Of a DNA stretch of 64,000 nt, positions 23,213 through 35,519 are shown one piece after another. The translations under genes were made by a program, and so were the position numbers. Within the stretch, counting starts at the first letter, position 1, and each line of letters begins with the position of its first letter. The notes under the pieces were generated by a model. That model was given only the letters and a program-made list of their open reading frames with translations. It was not told the DNA's origin and made no database searches. The stretch lies in the NCBI RefSeq assembly GCF_932274485.2, contig NC_065880.2:49958894-50022893 (forward strand). The letters run 5' to 3'. Origin of the DNA: Patella vulgata (lineage: Eukaryota; Mollusca; Gastropoda; Patellidae).

Positions 23213-23309
23213 AGAGGTAATCCTGCGCATACCGGAACTAGGCCTCTGCCACGTTTGAGATAAGTAAGAACGTTGTATGTCCACAGATCTCTCCCATCAG
23301 GTTGCCGAC

Positions 23310-26300
23310 ATGAAGTGTTTATTTCTTATTTTAGGCTTTTTAGCCTGTTCTGTATTAGCAGATGAAGACAAAGTTCTGGTAATGACAAAAGATAACTTCG
23401 AAAGCACAATCACCGATAACAAATTCGTCCTTGTTGAATTTTGTAAGTAGACTGTATAATATTATTGTTATTTGTTTTATTACAAATTTTAGTTCTCTGC
23501 ACGTATGTTCGTCACATGTGTTGGAACATTTATTTTTTATGTGCATACATAATGAGATGTTATTACATGTACAGATTATATCTTCATTTTATGTGAAGAC
23601 CTCCGGAAAATGATATTTTAATCTAGATAAGAAGGCCAGACTATTATTTTTATTTTCAGACAATGAATTTAATCTAATAAAATATGGTTGACTATTAGGC
23701 CTACTAGTATTACTATTGACATTTGATGACAATCACAATGAATTACGATTTATTAAGAAGACTGCAGTTTGTTAGGCCTGTTGATAATAGTATTTTCCAT
23801 TCAGTCATTGTTTCTGAATATACACATATAAATATTTGATAGAAGATCAACAGCTGTTTGAGTAATTTACAATGGTAGACCATACTCAACTGTAATCATA
23901 TTGCTCTATATTTTTATTTTATCTGTGACAGTATGGCATGTTTCTGTGCGATTCTTGTCCATGGTATATTAGAATGTATATGAATATAACATCTCATCTG
24001 TGTTCTCTATTCAACTGTATTTCAGATGCCCCATGGTGTGGACATTGTAAAGCTCTTGAACCAGAATACAAGAAAGCTGCTGCTCAGTTAGCTGAAGACA
24101 ATACTGGTATTGTTCTTGGTAAAGTTGATGCCACCCAAGAAAGTGAACTTGCTGAAAAATATGAAGTCCGAGGTTATCCAACCATCAAATTATTCAAGGA
24201 TGGAAAACCAACAGACTACAGTGGTAAGCATTTTATGAAACTAAAATAAGGGTAATCTGTCCACCATCCTGATTACCTGTATTGCTCATGCAGTGTTACA
24301 TACAGTAACTGTTAGAAGAATCCTTGATTCTGAAGTCATTCTTGTAGAATAGTTCATAATGCAACCAACAATGTATTTTATTACTAAATTGAACCTTTGG
24401 TATCCATCCAGTTGGCAAATACTGTTATTCTTATGTTCTTACTAGTCCATCTCTTACAAGTATAGTTATCAATTTACTTTTTATAACAGCTGGTCGTCAA
24501 GCTGCTGACATTGTTAACTTCTTGAAGAAAAAAACTGGTCCGCCAGCTACTGAACTCTCTGCTGTTGCTGATGCTAGTAAACTTATTGAAGGCAATGATG
24601 TAGTTGTTATTGGTTTCTTCAAGGTAAGCATTTGTGGCTTTATCTATTTATGTATTTCTCCTGTTATATTTGTGTAGTGCTTTTCAGCTTAATTTTAGCA
24701 GTTGACTAAAGACAATTAAGAACAAAACAACAAAAATTATGATATCTCTAATCAATTTATTTCATGTTTCTAGGATCAAGAATCAGATGCTGCTAAAGCT
24801 TTCAAAGAAGCTGCCTCCAACATTGATGATATTCCATTTGGTATTACTTCTGATGATGCCATCTTTAAGGAGTATGAAGTAGATAGAGATGCCATTGTTC
24901 TCTTCAAGAAGGTAATGAATTACTTATTTTCTTATAGTAAAGGTCGCTCAGATCGTTAATTTTAATGTGTCGAGTCTATAAAAAAAATATTTTTCAGTTG
25001 TATTGTATAATAAAAAGGAAAATTTTAAAAGTACATCTTCGAAATATAAAAACTGTCTGACCAGATGTTTCGCAGGTATTGTTGGTCAATTAAATAATTT
25101 GGTAAGTGGTATAATGTTTTATTTCTAGTTTGATGAAGGCAAGAATGTATTTGATGGTGACTATACAGCTGAAAAGATTGAAGAATTTATTGGAGAAAAC
25201 CAACTGCCACTTGTTGTTGAATTTACACAAGATGTAAGTTTTTATTTGAAAATTGATGTTGATAGCACTGTAATACATCATTTCATTTGATTATCTCAAA
25301 GGTTTTTCTAGATATAATCATCTGAAACAATTGGAAAACATTATTAACGATGCATTATGTAAGAGCTGAATTGCCTATTTCATGTCTTTATTTTGGCTTC
25401 AATTGTTGTATAAATTATTGTTTAGGCATTTATTAACATGGCAAGCCTATAATAATGTCCTCTCAAGACTATCCGATGTCAAGATTTAAATGAATTGGAA
25501 AACCAGCAAGATTTTAAAAATGAGCAATTGTCAAGTACTGTTGCTATGATAATTATCTGTAAAGCCTGATAGCTTTGCCCAGAATAAAGTAATTGTCAAT
25601 ATTCATTTTTCATTATCTATTTTTGAACTGTTATTTTAAATCTTCATAATGCATCTTTGCAAGATATTCTGAAATCCAGCAAAATTTCTGAATTATTTGA
25701 TTCTTGATGTTAGGTTAAATTCAGCTGCAGGTCCTCACTGTCATACGGCTCCTATTACCTAGTTTAACAATGTACAAGAGGTGACTATTAAACAAAGTTT
25801 ATTCTTCTGGGATGGCCATCTTGGATGGAATAACTGAGTAGAAATGTCCAACAGTACCTTAGCCATTATTATGGATTATAAGGTTATCATGACCCACTGA
25901 TAATTTATTATCAGTTATTATCAGCGAGGATTGAATTATTTAAAATTCTAGAAAACATTTTATATTTTCATTTATTCATTCTGTGTGTCTAGCCAATTTG
26001 ACAAGAGAATGATTTTAAAACCAGAGTTTTCATGTATTATAACTTAGATGGTTTATTTATATATTTTTTCAGTCGGCCCAGAAAATCTTCGGTGGAAAAG
26101 TTAAAAATCACATTCTCTTATTTGTAAATAAAGATGATACTTTTGATGATTATTTGACAAAATTCAAGGCTGCTGCCCCAGACTTTAAAGGAAAGGTAAT
26201 GTTAAAAGAGTCTTAAATTTCTACATTTAATGTCTATGGGATTGAAAGACCTAGAATTTTACAATGACAGTTACCAGTGACATATTTATTCACCAAATTA

Positions 26301-28955
26301 TCTATAAACTTGTTTGGGTTTTGTTTGAACACAGTTTTCTGGCGTGGTTCTCCCTTGTCAGTGATGCAGGACGGAGGGGCTGACAAGGACAGCTGTCTAG
26401 TCGTTCGGATGGGACGAAAAACCGAGGTCCCGTGTACACATTGGCGTGCACGTAAAAGACCCCTTGACAGTTGGAATTCGATATAAGAGTAGGCCGTAGT
26501 GCCGCTGTCCGGGCAAAATTTCCCTCATAGCGTGGTTCTCCCTTGTCAGTGATGCAGGACGGAGGGGCTGACAAGGACAGCTGTCTAGTCGTTCGGATGG
26601 GACGAAAAACCGAGGTCCCGTGTACACATTGGCGTGCACGTAAAAGACCCCTTGACAGTTGGAATTCGATATAAGAGTAGGCCGTAGTGCCGCTGTCCGG
26701 GCAAAATTTCCCTCATAGCACACTGTATGGTGTATGCCCGTCTTCATTAGCCCAGTTCGGAGCAAAACAGTAGGACGTTAAATTTCATTTCATTTTGAAC
26801 ACAGTTTGCATTGAGGGTTTTTTGAATGTTTGCATTTCCTTTTTCATAGGTTCTCTTCATTTACATCAATACTAAAGATGAAGACAATGCCAGAATTTTG
26901 GAATTCTTCGGACTTAAAACTAAGGATGTCCCTGCACTTCGTCTCATTACTTTGACAGAAGATATGACTAAATATGTTCCAGAATCCTCAGAAATCACAA
27001 CAGACGTTGTCAGATCATTTGTACAATCTTTCATAGATGGTAAACTCAAGGTAAGCCTTTATACTGTTTTGGAGATTCTGCTTGCATCATTCTCATGACT
27101 TTTTTTTGTAATGACAGATGAAGAAATAAACTATAACGCACAATTTTTGACTGTCAATTTAGAATGGTTAAATTAGTAAGTTAGATTGCATACAATTCCA
27201 GTGAATCACTGCCTATTTCTCAGCACATACAAGCTTGTGACTTATAATTTCTATATTTTTAAAGGTTAGATTAATAGTACATGATATCCTTTTAAATATC
27301 TAAATATAATTTATTTTTATTTGTAGCCACATCTCATGTCTGAAGAAGTACCAGAAGACTGGGACAAGACACCAGTTAAAGTTTTAGTTGGCAAAAACTT
27401 CAATGAAGTAGCTAAAGATAAATCTAAAGCAGTTTTAGTTGAATTTTGTAAGTACTTATACAAATGTGCAAATGTTAGTTGATATACTCAATTGAGTATT
27501 TAGTCTAAAAAAAATCAAGCATATCCTGCCTCATGTAAAAAATTATATATTTTTGGATTTTAAACACATATTTTTTCCCTTTTGTGTAAATAGGTCTCTT
27601 GGAGATACCCAAAAGATGTATGAAAACCCTTTCAATGAAATTGTGAGAATAAATCATGTTTTTTTTTTCTCTAGATGCACCTTGGTGCGGACATTGTAAA
27701 CAGTTGATCCCAGTCTGGGATGAACTTGGTGAAAAATATAAGGATAACAAAGATATTGTTATTGCTAAGATGGATGCTACAGCTAATGAGTTAGCTGACG
27801 TGAAAGTCCAGAGCTTCCCTACTATTAAATATTTCCCAGCTGGTAGTGATGAAGTAAGTCAAATGTTTAACACATACACTACCTATGGCATGTGCGTGCT
27901 GTATCAACAGGTCTGTCATTGAGTCAACTGGCGTGGTTTCGATTCCCCAGTTGTACGCGACAAGGAATAGGATCGTCTGTCCAAACTCGTGGGTTTTCTC
28001 TGGGTCCCCCAGTTTTCTCCCACTGCTAAAGATCCCTAGGCGCAAAAGAATTATTGAAATAAAATTGAACCATGTTAGTCATGAAATAACCTAGGTTTTG
28101 TCGAGTGGATGTTAAACTCCATTTCTCTTTCTCACACCTATGGCACCTATCTAATTAATAATTATATTCCGTAACTACATGACATATATATCGATGTCTA
28201 GATGTGATTGAAGCAATAGACATTGATAAAACATGTCAAATTTTAAATAAAACAGATTCCAGTACATAATATGAATAGAACGACTGATAATATGAAGTTT
28301 CAATACTATAACTCTCATGAACAGCAGAGGTTGATACATATGTGGTGCAGTGTACAGGAGGCATTAAATTCTCCCTTTGATAGTGAACAAAATCTTTGCC
28401 AAGTTCATTGCTTTGTGTTAATATTAAATTGATAATTAGTTACTAGTTTAGCTTTAAATGTTTTTAGGCTGTAGACTATAATGGTGCTAGAACATTAGAA
28501 GGTTTCTCCAAATTCCTTGATAGTGGAGGTAAAGAAGGTGCTGGTGCTACTGAAGAGGTAATTTAAACATTGAGTACTTTTATAGTGTGCTATTCATACA
28601 GTTACTTTAAACACTAGGTCTCTTGTCCTAATAACATTAACAAGTGTTTTCATTCATTTGATTTCAATGACAGTTATTTCTGTTGATGAACGAATATGGA
28701 TCAAATTGGGTTTTACCATAAAGATCTGTGTTCAAAGTGTAAATTTACCGAGGACAAAGAACACCTCACGGTGTCAACTTTTAAGGTTTTTTATACTGTG
28801 CCTTTTTAAATGGATTTTCATAAAAAAAAAGCATTATGGATGTTTTGTAGAAAATTTTCAGTGTGATTTCTGTTATTTTCTAGGAATTAGAGGAGGAGGG
28901 TGAAGAAGAAGAGGAGGAGGAAGAAGATGAAGAACAGCAACGTGATGAACTTTAA
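23310..28955 (+). CDS. P4HB (PDI): Protein disulfide isomerase (PDIA1/P4HB type), complete, 497 aa
   Basis: ER-lumen thiol-disulfide oxidoreductase and isomerase; in animals also the beta subunit of prolyl 4-hydroxylase. Exons: 23310-23442, 24026-24223, 24490-24623, 24774-24911, 25129-25233, 26073-26195, 26850-27050, 27327-27447, 27675-27853, 28468-28557, 28884-28955 (1494 bases). The start codon opens a classic signal peptide ([17 protein letters not shown], cleavage expected before DED). Thioredoxin domain a has APWCGHCK with cysteines near residues 49 and 52; domain a' has APWCGHCK near 389 and 392. Two redox-inactive domains (b, b') lie between them. The end is an acidic Glu-rich stretch followed by QQRDEL, an ER-retention signal. 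Both active-site exons start at the same place (TTT T / AT GC), a trace of the ancient internal domain duplication. Length and order match the family. Confidence 0.97.
25350..25672. mobile_element. TIR MITE (GCATTATGTAAGAGCT family) in PDI intron 5
   Basis: Begins GATGCATTATGTAAGAGCTG and ends CATAATGCATCTTTG, which are inverted copies of each other. The interior shares ATTTATTAACA and AGAATAAAGTAATT with copies at 49890-50425 and 62241-62680. No coding. Confidence 0.6.
26335..26805 (+). repeat. SINE family A with internal 188-bp tandem duplication (PDI intron 6)
   Basis: The body from CGTGGTTCTCCCTTGTCAG (26343) to TTTCCCTCATAG is present twice head-to-tail (26343-26530, 26531-26718) with no difference that I can see. 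It is followed by the normal end (GTCTTCATTAGCCCAGTTCG, GGACGTTAAATTTCATTTC). The head is missing. The duplication must be recent, or kept identical by conversion. Confidence 0.9.
27880..28130 (+). repeat. SINE family B (PDI intron 9)
   Basis: Head piece TGCGTGCTGTATCAACAGG, GTCATTGAGTCAACTGGCGT, then TTTCGATTCCCCAGTTGTAC (B-box region), AACTCGTGGGTTTTCTCTGG, AGAATTATTGAAATAAAATT and a TTTCTCTTTCTC end. The 5'-most bases are lost. Confidence 0.85.
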
Positions 28956-29272
28956 TCATAAGATCGTCTAGTCATATTAATATCATTTATCTTCCCTTTA
29001 TATCCCATAGTTCTGGCAGAATGGCATTAAAACAAACAACATCAAGTCTTGAAGGGAATGCCAGGTCTGGTACCTAGAACAACCAAGGAACCATCATCAT
29101 TGTTATGTAGATAGATAATTTAACCAATTTTAATGTAATATTGTTACATTCTTTTTAATTGATTGTGAGTTGCAACTGTGTGAAATGATTAGCTATTACT
29201 CCTGCTGAAGATACTCTCGTTTTGATGCCATTTTGCCCGTTTACACATTTGACGTTTTATGAGTTCATGTGT

Positions 29273-29278
29273 AATAAA
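29273..29278 (+). terminator. Candidate polyadenylation signal for PDI
   Basis: First AATAAA downstream of the PDI stop, giving a 3' UTR of roughly 330-350 bases. The T-rich stretch at 29330-29338 could be the downstream element. Confidence 0.5.
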
Positions 29279-29896
29279 TATGATATATGTGAAACAGCTA
29301 TGTAGATATGATCATCATAAACTCCCTATTTTTTTTTTATCATAAACATAAACCTTTGTCTTTGTTAAGTTTTTTTTGTAATTAACTACGCATTTGTGTA
29401 AATGTAATGACCTGGATTCCCTTCGTATAAAATAAGCAAAAAAATGATTTAATGTTAGTGGATATTAGCAAATCATTCCAGTTGTGAATATTCTATTATT
29501 TAGGGGTAGGATTTCAAACATAATTAATAAATTATTATTTTCTTCCTGTGGGAGAGATCTCTGTTACTACAGAATGAGTTGTAAAATATATGCTGTTTAA
29601 AACTGTGAAATCAATTTAAAGTATTGGCCAAAATGTCATAATAATTTATAACATTATTTTAAAGGTGTATGACATAAGTATATATTTTGGAATTTAATAT
29701 TTTTTGTTTTTGTCTTTTTATGCATTTATAGAATAATTTGACAAAAAGGAGAATATCATGAAAGAGTGTATTTATCTGTACTGACATGCTCATGTTTTGT
29801 ATTGAATCAGGAATTTAAAAAAGTTAAAAAAATCAAAAAATTGTTTTATTCTGTAATTCTGGTGAATTGGGTTCGTTTGTCTGTCTTACTTTTTTT

Positions 29897-30885
29897 GTCC
29901 CCCGCCTTTCGAAGAAAGCAGGGGACTATTAAAATGGGTTCGTCCGTCTGTCTGTCTGTCTGTCCGTCTGTCTGTCCGTCACACTTTTTGGGACACAATA
30001 ACTCTCTTCCTAATTGAGCTAGAATGTTCAAACTTGGTGTATGTGTTTATTAGGTCAATGCCTTGATGGAGTTCGAAGATGAGCATTTTCCGCTTAGGGT
30101 AAGCAGAGATAAGCAATTTGATTGGTTGATGCTTTGGGACACGATAACTCTCTTCCTAATTGGGCTAGAATGTTCAAACTTGGTGTATGTGTTGATTAGG
30201 TCAATGCCTTGATGGAGTTCGAAGATGAGCATTTTCCGCTTAGGGTAAGCAGAGATAAGCAATTTGATTGGTTGATGCTTTGGGACACGATAACTTTTAA
30301 TTGAGCTAGAATGTTCAAACTTGGTGTATGTGTTTATTAGGTCAATGCCTTGATGGAGTTCGAAGATGAGCATTTTCCGCTTAGGGTAAGCAGAGATAAG
30401 CAATTTGATTGGTTGATACTTTGGGGCACGATAACTCTCTTCCTAATTGAGCTAGAATGTTCAAACTTGGTGTATGTGTTGATTAGGTCAATGCCTTGAT
30501 GGAGTTCGAAGATGAGCATTTTCCGCTTAGGGTAAGCAGAGATAAGCAATTTGATTGGTTGATGCTTTGGGACACGATAACTTTAGTTCTAATTAAGTGA
30601 GATTGATGAAACTTGGTGTATAGTTTCATTACAGTAATACCTTGACTAAGTTTGATAATGAGCATTTTCTGCTCGGGGTAAGCAGAGCGATACGCAATTT
30701 GATTGGTCGAGACTTTGGAAAACAATAACTCTCCTACTTTGATTGTTAGACTATAAGTAAAGATATACTGTTTGATTGTTCAATACTTTGTAAAAGATAA
30801 TTTGTGATAAATTTATATGTGTCCTCTAATTATTTTCCTATTTCGGCGGGGGACATCAGCCTCACTGTTGGCTTGTTTTTAAAGA
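29897..30885 (+). repeat. Composite repeat, CCCCCGCC ends, about 145-bp internal tandem array
   Basis: Begins GTCCCCCGCC and ends with the inverse GGCGGGGGAC plus a terminal module (CATCAGCCTCACTGTTGGCTT). A CTGT/CCGT-rich stretch at 29940-29980 precedes five units starting near 29991, 30137, 30283, 30424 and 30569. Each unit carries GATAACTCTCTTCCTAATTG, TTCAAACTTGGTGTATGTG, GAGCATTTTCCGCTTAGGG and GATAAGCAATTTGATTGG. The last unit is a second subtype (TGATGAAACTTGGTGTATAG). Inverted relatives lie at 47700-48730 and 59547-60345. Non-coding. Confidence 0.8.
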
Positions 30886-31741
30886 CAATAAATGTGCTTC
30901 TACTGTTAATTGAGGTACAATGTTGATATGGTGAATATCTGTAGTTCAGATTAGTATATTTTGCTTGGTTAAGCAGAATGATGAGCAATTGAGTGGTGAA
31001 TTATTTACTTATTGCATTTTGCGTGCACATGTGGGGTATGGTTTTGCATTCCATCTGAAACAAGTAGCACAAATGTTACAGTAGTGGGCGTATGGCTTGA
31101 AAAAAATACTAGAAGACTCATGTTATACTAGTTGGGATTAATATGAGATGTTTTTGTCAAGTTTCCAATATCCTTACTGCCTAATTTCTCAATAAGAAAT
31201 TCTGTTCACGATGTGGGGACAGTATTTTGTCTGCAAGAACAAAATTAATGATCTTCCGTATGAACCGGTGTCCGTGTTCTCTAAATTTCATCCTCAGGTT
31301 GCTAAGAAATGAACCCTGTGCGGATGAAAAATAAAAATATTTCTGTTCGCTCAATTTTTAATACTGGACTTTCTGCAATATTCATCTCCTGAATTGAGTT
31401 GGATATGGATACAACAATGTCAAATGCCCAGCTTGATGACAAGCTGACCAAATTTGAATAATGTACGGTAGACACAAAATGAAATGAGGGTTAAAAGTCT
31501 TTAATTTTTTGCACTACCTGGGCTAATGACCAAGGGACAATTTGCCCAGGCATGGGACCTTGGTTTTTGATCACACACAAACAATACCATACTGTGCATG
31601 CTAGAAAGTCCTGTGGCTCATAAATTGACCTGAAAAAAAAACCGAGCACTACCAATGGTAGATTGGTCCATGACCAGAAAGAAAATACAATCAACAAGTG
31701 ATATTTGTGACTAATTGGTATACCAGATATATATAATCTTA

Positions 31742-31800
31742 CCCAGGGGTAGATCCAGTGGGGGGGGGGGGGGGGGTACAACCCCTCTGCTCAGCTACAT
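31742..31800. repeat. Single MITE end with G run
   Basis: CAGGGGTAGATCCAGTGG followed by about 16 G and CAACCCCTCTGCTCAGC, resembling one end of the CAGGGGCGGATCCAG MITEs at 7718 and 18067. No partner end was found nearby. Confidence 0.45.
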
Positions 31801-32289
31801 AAAAACACTTTTGAATTTGAGGGCAATGTTGCTGTTCAAGCAGATTTTCCCTCTTGACATATATCTGTCTTCATTAGCACATTTGGTGCAAAAAAAGTTT
31901 TGTTTGTCCAAAAGCCGTTTTGTTTGTCTTCTGTACACATTCTGAATTTCTTGATATTTTGGCATTTGACACAGTCAAAGTCAGTTTTGGTTTTTCTATT
32001 TTGTTTCCTGTCAAAATCGTGCAGAACTGATTTTATTGCATATCAGTAAAAGTAAAATGCAGCATAGTTGGTACATGTATTTAGTACGTTTTTTTTTGTA
32101 AAATTCCAGTTTCTGTGTTTTGTCAAATATATGCCAAAATGATGTATTTCTCAATAATTTTCAATGTCTTCATGGTGGTGGTGGGGGGGGGGGGATATGC
32201 ATTTGGTTTTCTCTGGAATATGTGAACATGACTAGAATTAGCAAAGCACTTCTTGAAAGAAACTTTAATGGAAAACATTTAATGGAAAA

Positions 32290-32542
32290 CTGGGGGGGGG
32301 GGGGGGGCGAATGGTTAGCACACGCGCGCTGTATCATACGTCTGTCATTGAGTCAGTTGTAAGTAACAAGGAGTAGGGTCGTCTGTCCAACCTCGTGGGT
32401 TTTCTCCGGGTCCTCCCACTTCTAAAGACCCCTACGCGCAAGCGAATTATTGAAAAAAATTGAACCATGTGTTGGTCCTGAAATGACCTAGTTTGTGTCG
32501 AGTGGATGTTAAACCCCATTTCTCTCTCTCTCTCCTTCACTG
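32290..32542 (+). repeat. SINE family B, near full length, (CT)n tail
   Basis: Starts in a G run, then GCGAATGGTTAGCACACGCG (tRNA-like A-box region), GTCTGTCATTGAGTCAG, a small deletion at the B box, AACCTCGTGGGTTTTCTCCG, CTACGCGCAAGCGAATTATT, TGTCGAGTGGATGTTAAACC and a TCTCTCTCTC end. Confidence 0.85.
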
Positions 32543-33699
32543 GCAAAGGTCCCCTTTTGTCAATATAACAAATAAACCGCCACCATTGATAAATATTTCA
32601 TTGAAAGTTTTTCAGTTATTGTATGAAATGTATCATTTAATTGGTAGGAATTCAAGGTAAGATGCCATTGCCTGTATGAACAGATTACTATCATCAAGCT
32701 ATAAAAGAGCAACTATAGTGAAGAGTAAACACTAGGGAACAGTTGACAATGATCAAAGCCTACTATCCCATTTACATATAACCTATCTTTATATGCTTCA
32801 CTGACTTTATGATCATTTAACTGCAAGTTATATTTAATATAGGTTATCTTTGCTATTATATGCTGATGTTTAAAGAAAAAAAACTTTTGCTAGGGCAGTG
32901 TTGTTAAATTTATTATCCAAATTCCAGTAGTTAGGTCTAATAGGGACAGGCATGATAATCCTAAAAATACTTTCAGCTAAAACCAAACCCTTGATTGCTG
33001 TGGAGGTCAGAGTCCAACCCATGTATGGGTTGGGCTATACTGTCTGGGACTGATGTTGTGTATGAAAGGAGAAAGACTACTTGGTTATCGGAAATCAATA
33101 GGATTCTTCCTCTCATCAACATAAACACTGTGTATAAATTTAAAATCAAATGGATAGTTTCTAGAGCATCCATAATTTTTCAAATTTATCATCTCTGACA
33201 GTAATTTTTAGAAATTCTTGGAATTCAATAACCCTTTTCATCTCATGAACACAAATACTGGTAGGTAGATTTTCCAGTTTTTCAGCAAAAAACTATATAA
33301 AAAACTTTCATCAATTTCTTAAAAGGTTTAAAAGTTCATGAACTAGTCATTACCAGGTTCAAAAGTTTATTTTATAGCTTTCTGACATGCAATAAAAAAA
33401 AAAGTGTTTGAACAAATTTATTAGTTAAATTTTTCATTTTTAAATAAAAAAAAACTTCAGAGATTTATTCAAAATCCCCACACTACATCCAATAAATGTT
33501 AATAAAAGTTTGAATAGCAATTCTTATTTTCCATCAAAGTCTTTTTGAGGATTGATGAATGAAAGTATGAATGTCACTAGGTACATACAAAGATATATAT
33601 ATCTTTTAATGTTAAATTGCTTTTAGCTTTATTAGAAGATTAAAATTAAGTGGTAACCATTATACATATGCTTCATTATCACTGTATTATATTTGTTAA

Positions 33700-34200
33700 T
33701 TGGGAAATTTTCTCTAATATAAACAAGAAGACCCAGTCATCTACATATGCTCAATTCTAGATGTATAAATGATGTAAATTTTCATAAAGATATTTTCAAT
33801 GGTTTGTGAAATGCTATGGAATACTAATTGCACACTGAAAATTATAATTATTCAAGTGAGAATAAGTAAAATTGTCTCCATAGAAACACATAAATTAATC
33901 AACTGAGAATTTTGAAATTAGCAAATGGCACAACAACCATAAAAGTACATGTACATGTACATGTATAATTTCTGAACAAATACTTTGAACAGTTTATGAG
34001 ATCTGGTCTGGGATAAAAATTGTATTACATAGACTTAATCAAATGTTGTTTCCATGGAAACACAAATTATTAAACATGAGAAATTTCTAATTAGCACAAC
34101 TGTAGGCCCTACTGGTAATAGGTTTAAATGTGTGTACAAAGTTTCATACAGATATACTTCAGAAAGCAATGTGGGTCGGTCAGAACAAATCCATTTCATT
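33700..34200. repeat. Diverged tandem-type repeat (about 200-bp units) with ACATGT palindromes
   Basis: Two to three diverged units: CCATAGAAACACATAAATTA / CCATGGAAACACAAATTATT, AATTAGCAAATGGCACAAC / AATTAGCACAACTG, and GGTTTGTGAAATGCTATGG / AGTTTATGAGATCTGGTCTG. A self-complementary (ACATGT)n stretch lies at 33945-33966. No coding. Confidence 0.5.
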
Positions 34201-34989
34201 ATCCCTTCCTTACTTTGCTTGATGTGTAATAATTATCAATTGAGTTGACTGAAACACTGCATAGAATTACTGTGTAGTTTTAAGGTTTACAACGCAAATT
34301 TGGGTCATTTGCTACACAAAATGCTTATATAAAGCAAAAAATGACAAATTTCCCATTAAAAATGCTACTCAAATTTTTATGTTCCCTATGAAAATGCAAT
34401 CTAAAAACTGTTATATAAATGTTACACTTCTATTAATAAACATCCAACACCAGTTTTTATATATTCTCTTTCCTAAAATCAAATATGTCACTCTTTGTGT
34501 CATTGCCTGAAGTAATACATTTAATATAGAAATGACGTGGTTGGTGGAAGGGTCACACATATTGGGCATTAGCTGATTGGTTGATTTATAGATATAAAAT
34601 ATGACTGGATGGTAGAACAACATTATTATGTAAACATCACGTGACATCAGTAGGCATGTATTACTTTGATATGTGTATGTTTTAAATAAGAACATATTTC
34701 TAGTAATTTACACTATAAACAATGTCACTAGTAGGCCTAAGACAAATAATAACTTAACAGAATATCACATAACAAAATCCACCGGTCATTGATGAAAGTT
34801 ATTATTAAACTAAACGCTCATAGCATTGGTGACATCAACAGCTAGATACATAAATTTAAGGTTAAATAAAACTGCCATTTTGAACTCTAGCCTTTTTAGT
34901 ACGCTTCAATCATTAATCATAAAAAACCTTAAATCACAGTACAGACTAATCCCTAATAAACCATGTCCATTTAAAGGAGCTAAATCTCT

Positions 34990-35285
34990 TTGATAAGAGA
35001 GAGAGAGAAATGTGGTTTAACGTCAACTCGACACAAACTAGGTCATTTCGGGACTAACATATGGTTTAATTTTATTTCAATAATTCGCTTGCGCGTAGGG
35101 GTCTTGAACAGTGGGAGGAAACCGGAGGACCCGGAGAAAACCCACGAGGTTGGACAGGCGACCCTACTCCTTGTCACGTACAACCAGGGATTTGAAACCA
35201 CGCCAGTTGACTCAATGACAGGATTTATGACACAGTGCGCACCTGCTAACCATTCGGCCATCCAACCCCCCTCATCCAACCCCCC
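34990..35285 (-). repeat. SINE family B, full length
   Basis: Inverted. The tail (AGAG)n is at 34996, then GTGGTTTAACGTCAACTCGA, AATTCGCTTGCGCGTAGGGG, AAACCCACGAGGTTGGACAG, TACAACCAGGGATTTGAAAC (B box inverted), CCAGTTGACTCAATGACAGG, and TAACCATTCGGCCATCCAAC (A-box head) ending in a C run near 35285. Best reference copy of the family in this window. Confidence 0.9.
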
Positions 35286-35519
35286 TCTCGTTGATAAGAG
35301 TTGATCTGATGTGTCATTTCAATAAGTGATGGCATAAGATCTAAATGATTAAATTTTTGTTTTTCAAAATAATATCTGAAAGTCACTTTGTTTATTAATT
35401 TCAGTTTAACTTTTGAATAATACTGCCAATAGTGTAACACAAAATCATTCACAAAGCAAATCAACAAATCTAACTTCCTTAAAGTGAGAACTTTCATTTT
35501 ATAGCCAAATCAAAGGGTT

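Larger units (their letters stand above)
15254..23309. other. Intergenic region between NCX and PDI
   Basis: No exon-like reading frames. Apart from the SINEs, MITEs and duplications listed separately, I see only AT-rich sequence: 15833-16214, 17300-18060, 18462-19287, 20866-21939 and 22226-23130 hold nothing I can name. A weak CCCTAACCCT occurs at 17589. Confidence 0.6.

Noticed and set aside
26302-26765. Two long overlapping minus-strand frames (90 and 122 aa) with identical cores
   Set aside because: They lie in the SINE with its tandem duplication; similar peptides arise from every SINE-A copy in the window.
29991-30720. Repeats with regular spacing considered as a CRISPR-like array
   Set aside because: Units are contiguous, diverged and lack unique spacers; the genome is eukaryotic.
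30050-30725. Minus-strand reading frames that look like a repeated protein ([17 protein letters not shown])
   Set aside because: They are translations of the about 145-bp tandem DNA repeat. Frames are kept only within some units and there is no start context, splice context or relation to a protein family.
34990-35285. Possible tRNA-Ser/Leu-like gene (GGCCGAATGGTTAGC on the minus strand)
   Set aside because: Same reasoning: it is the head of SINE family B, not an independent tRNA.
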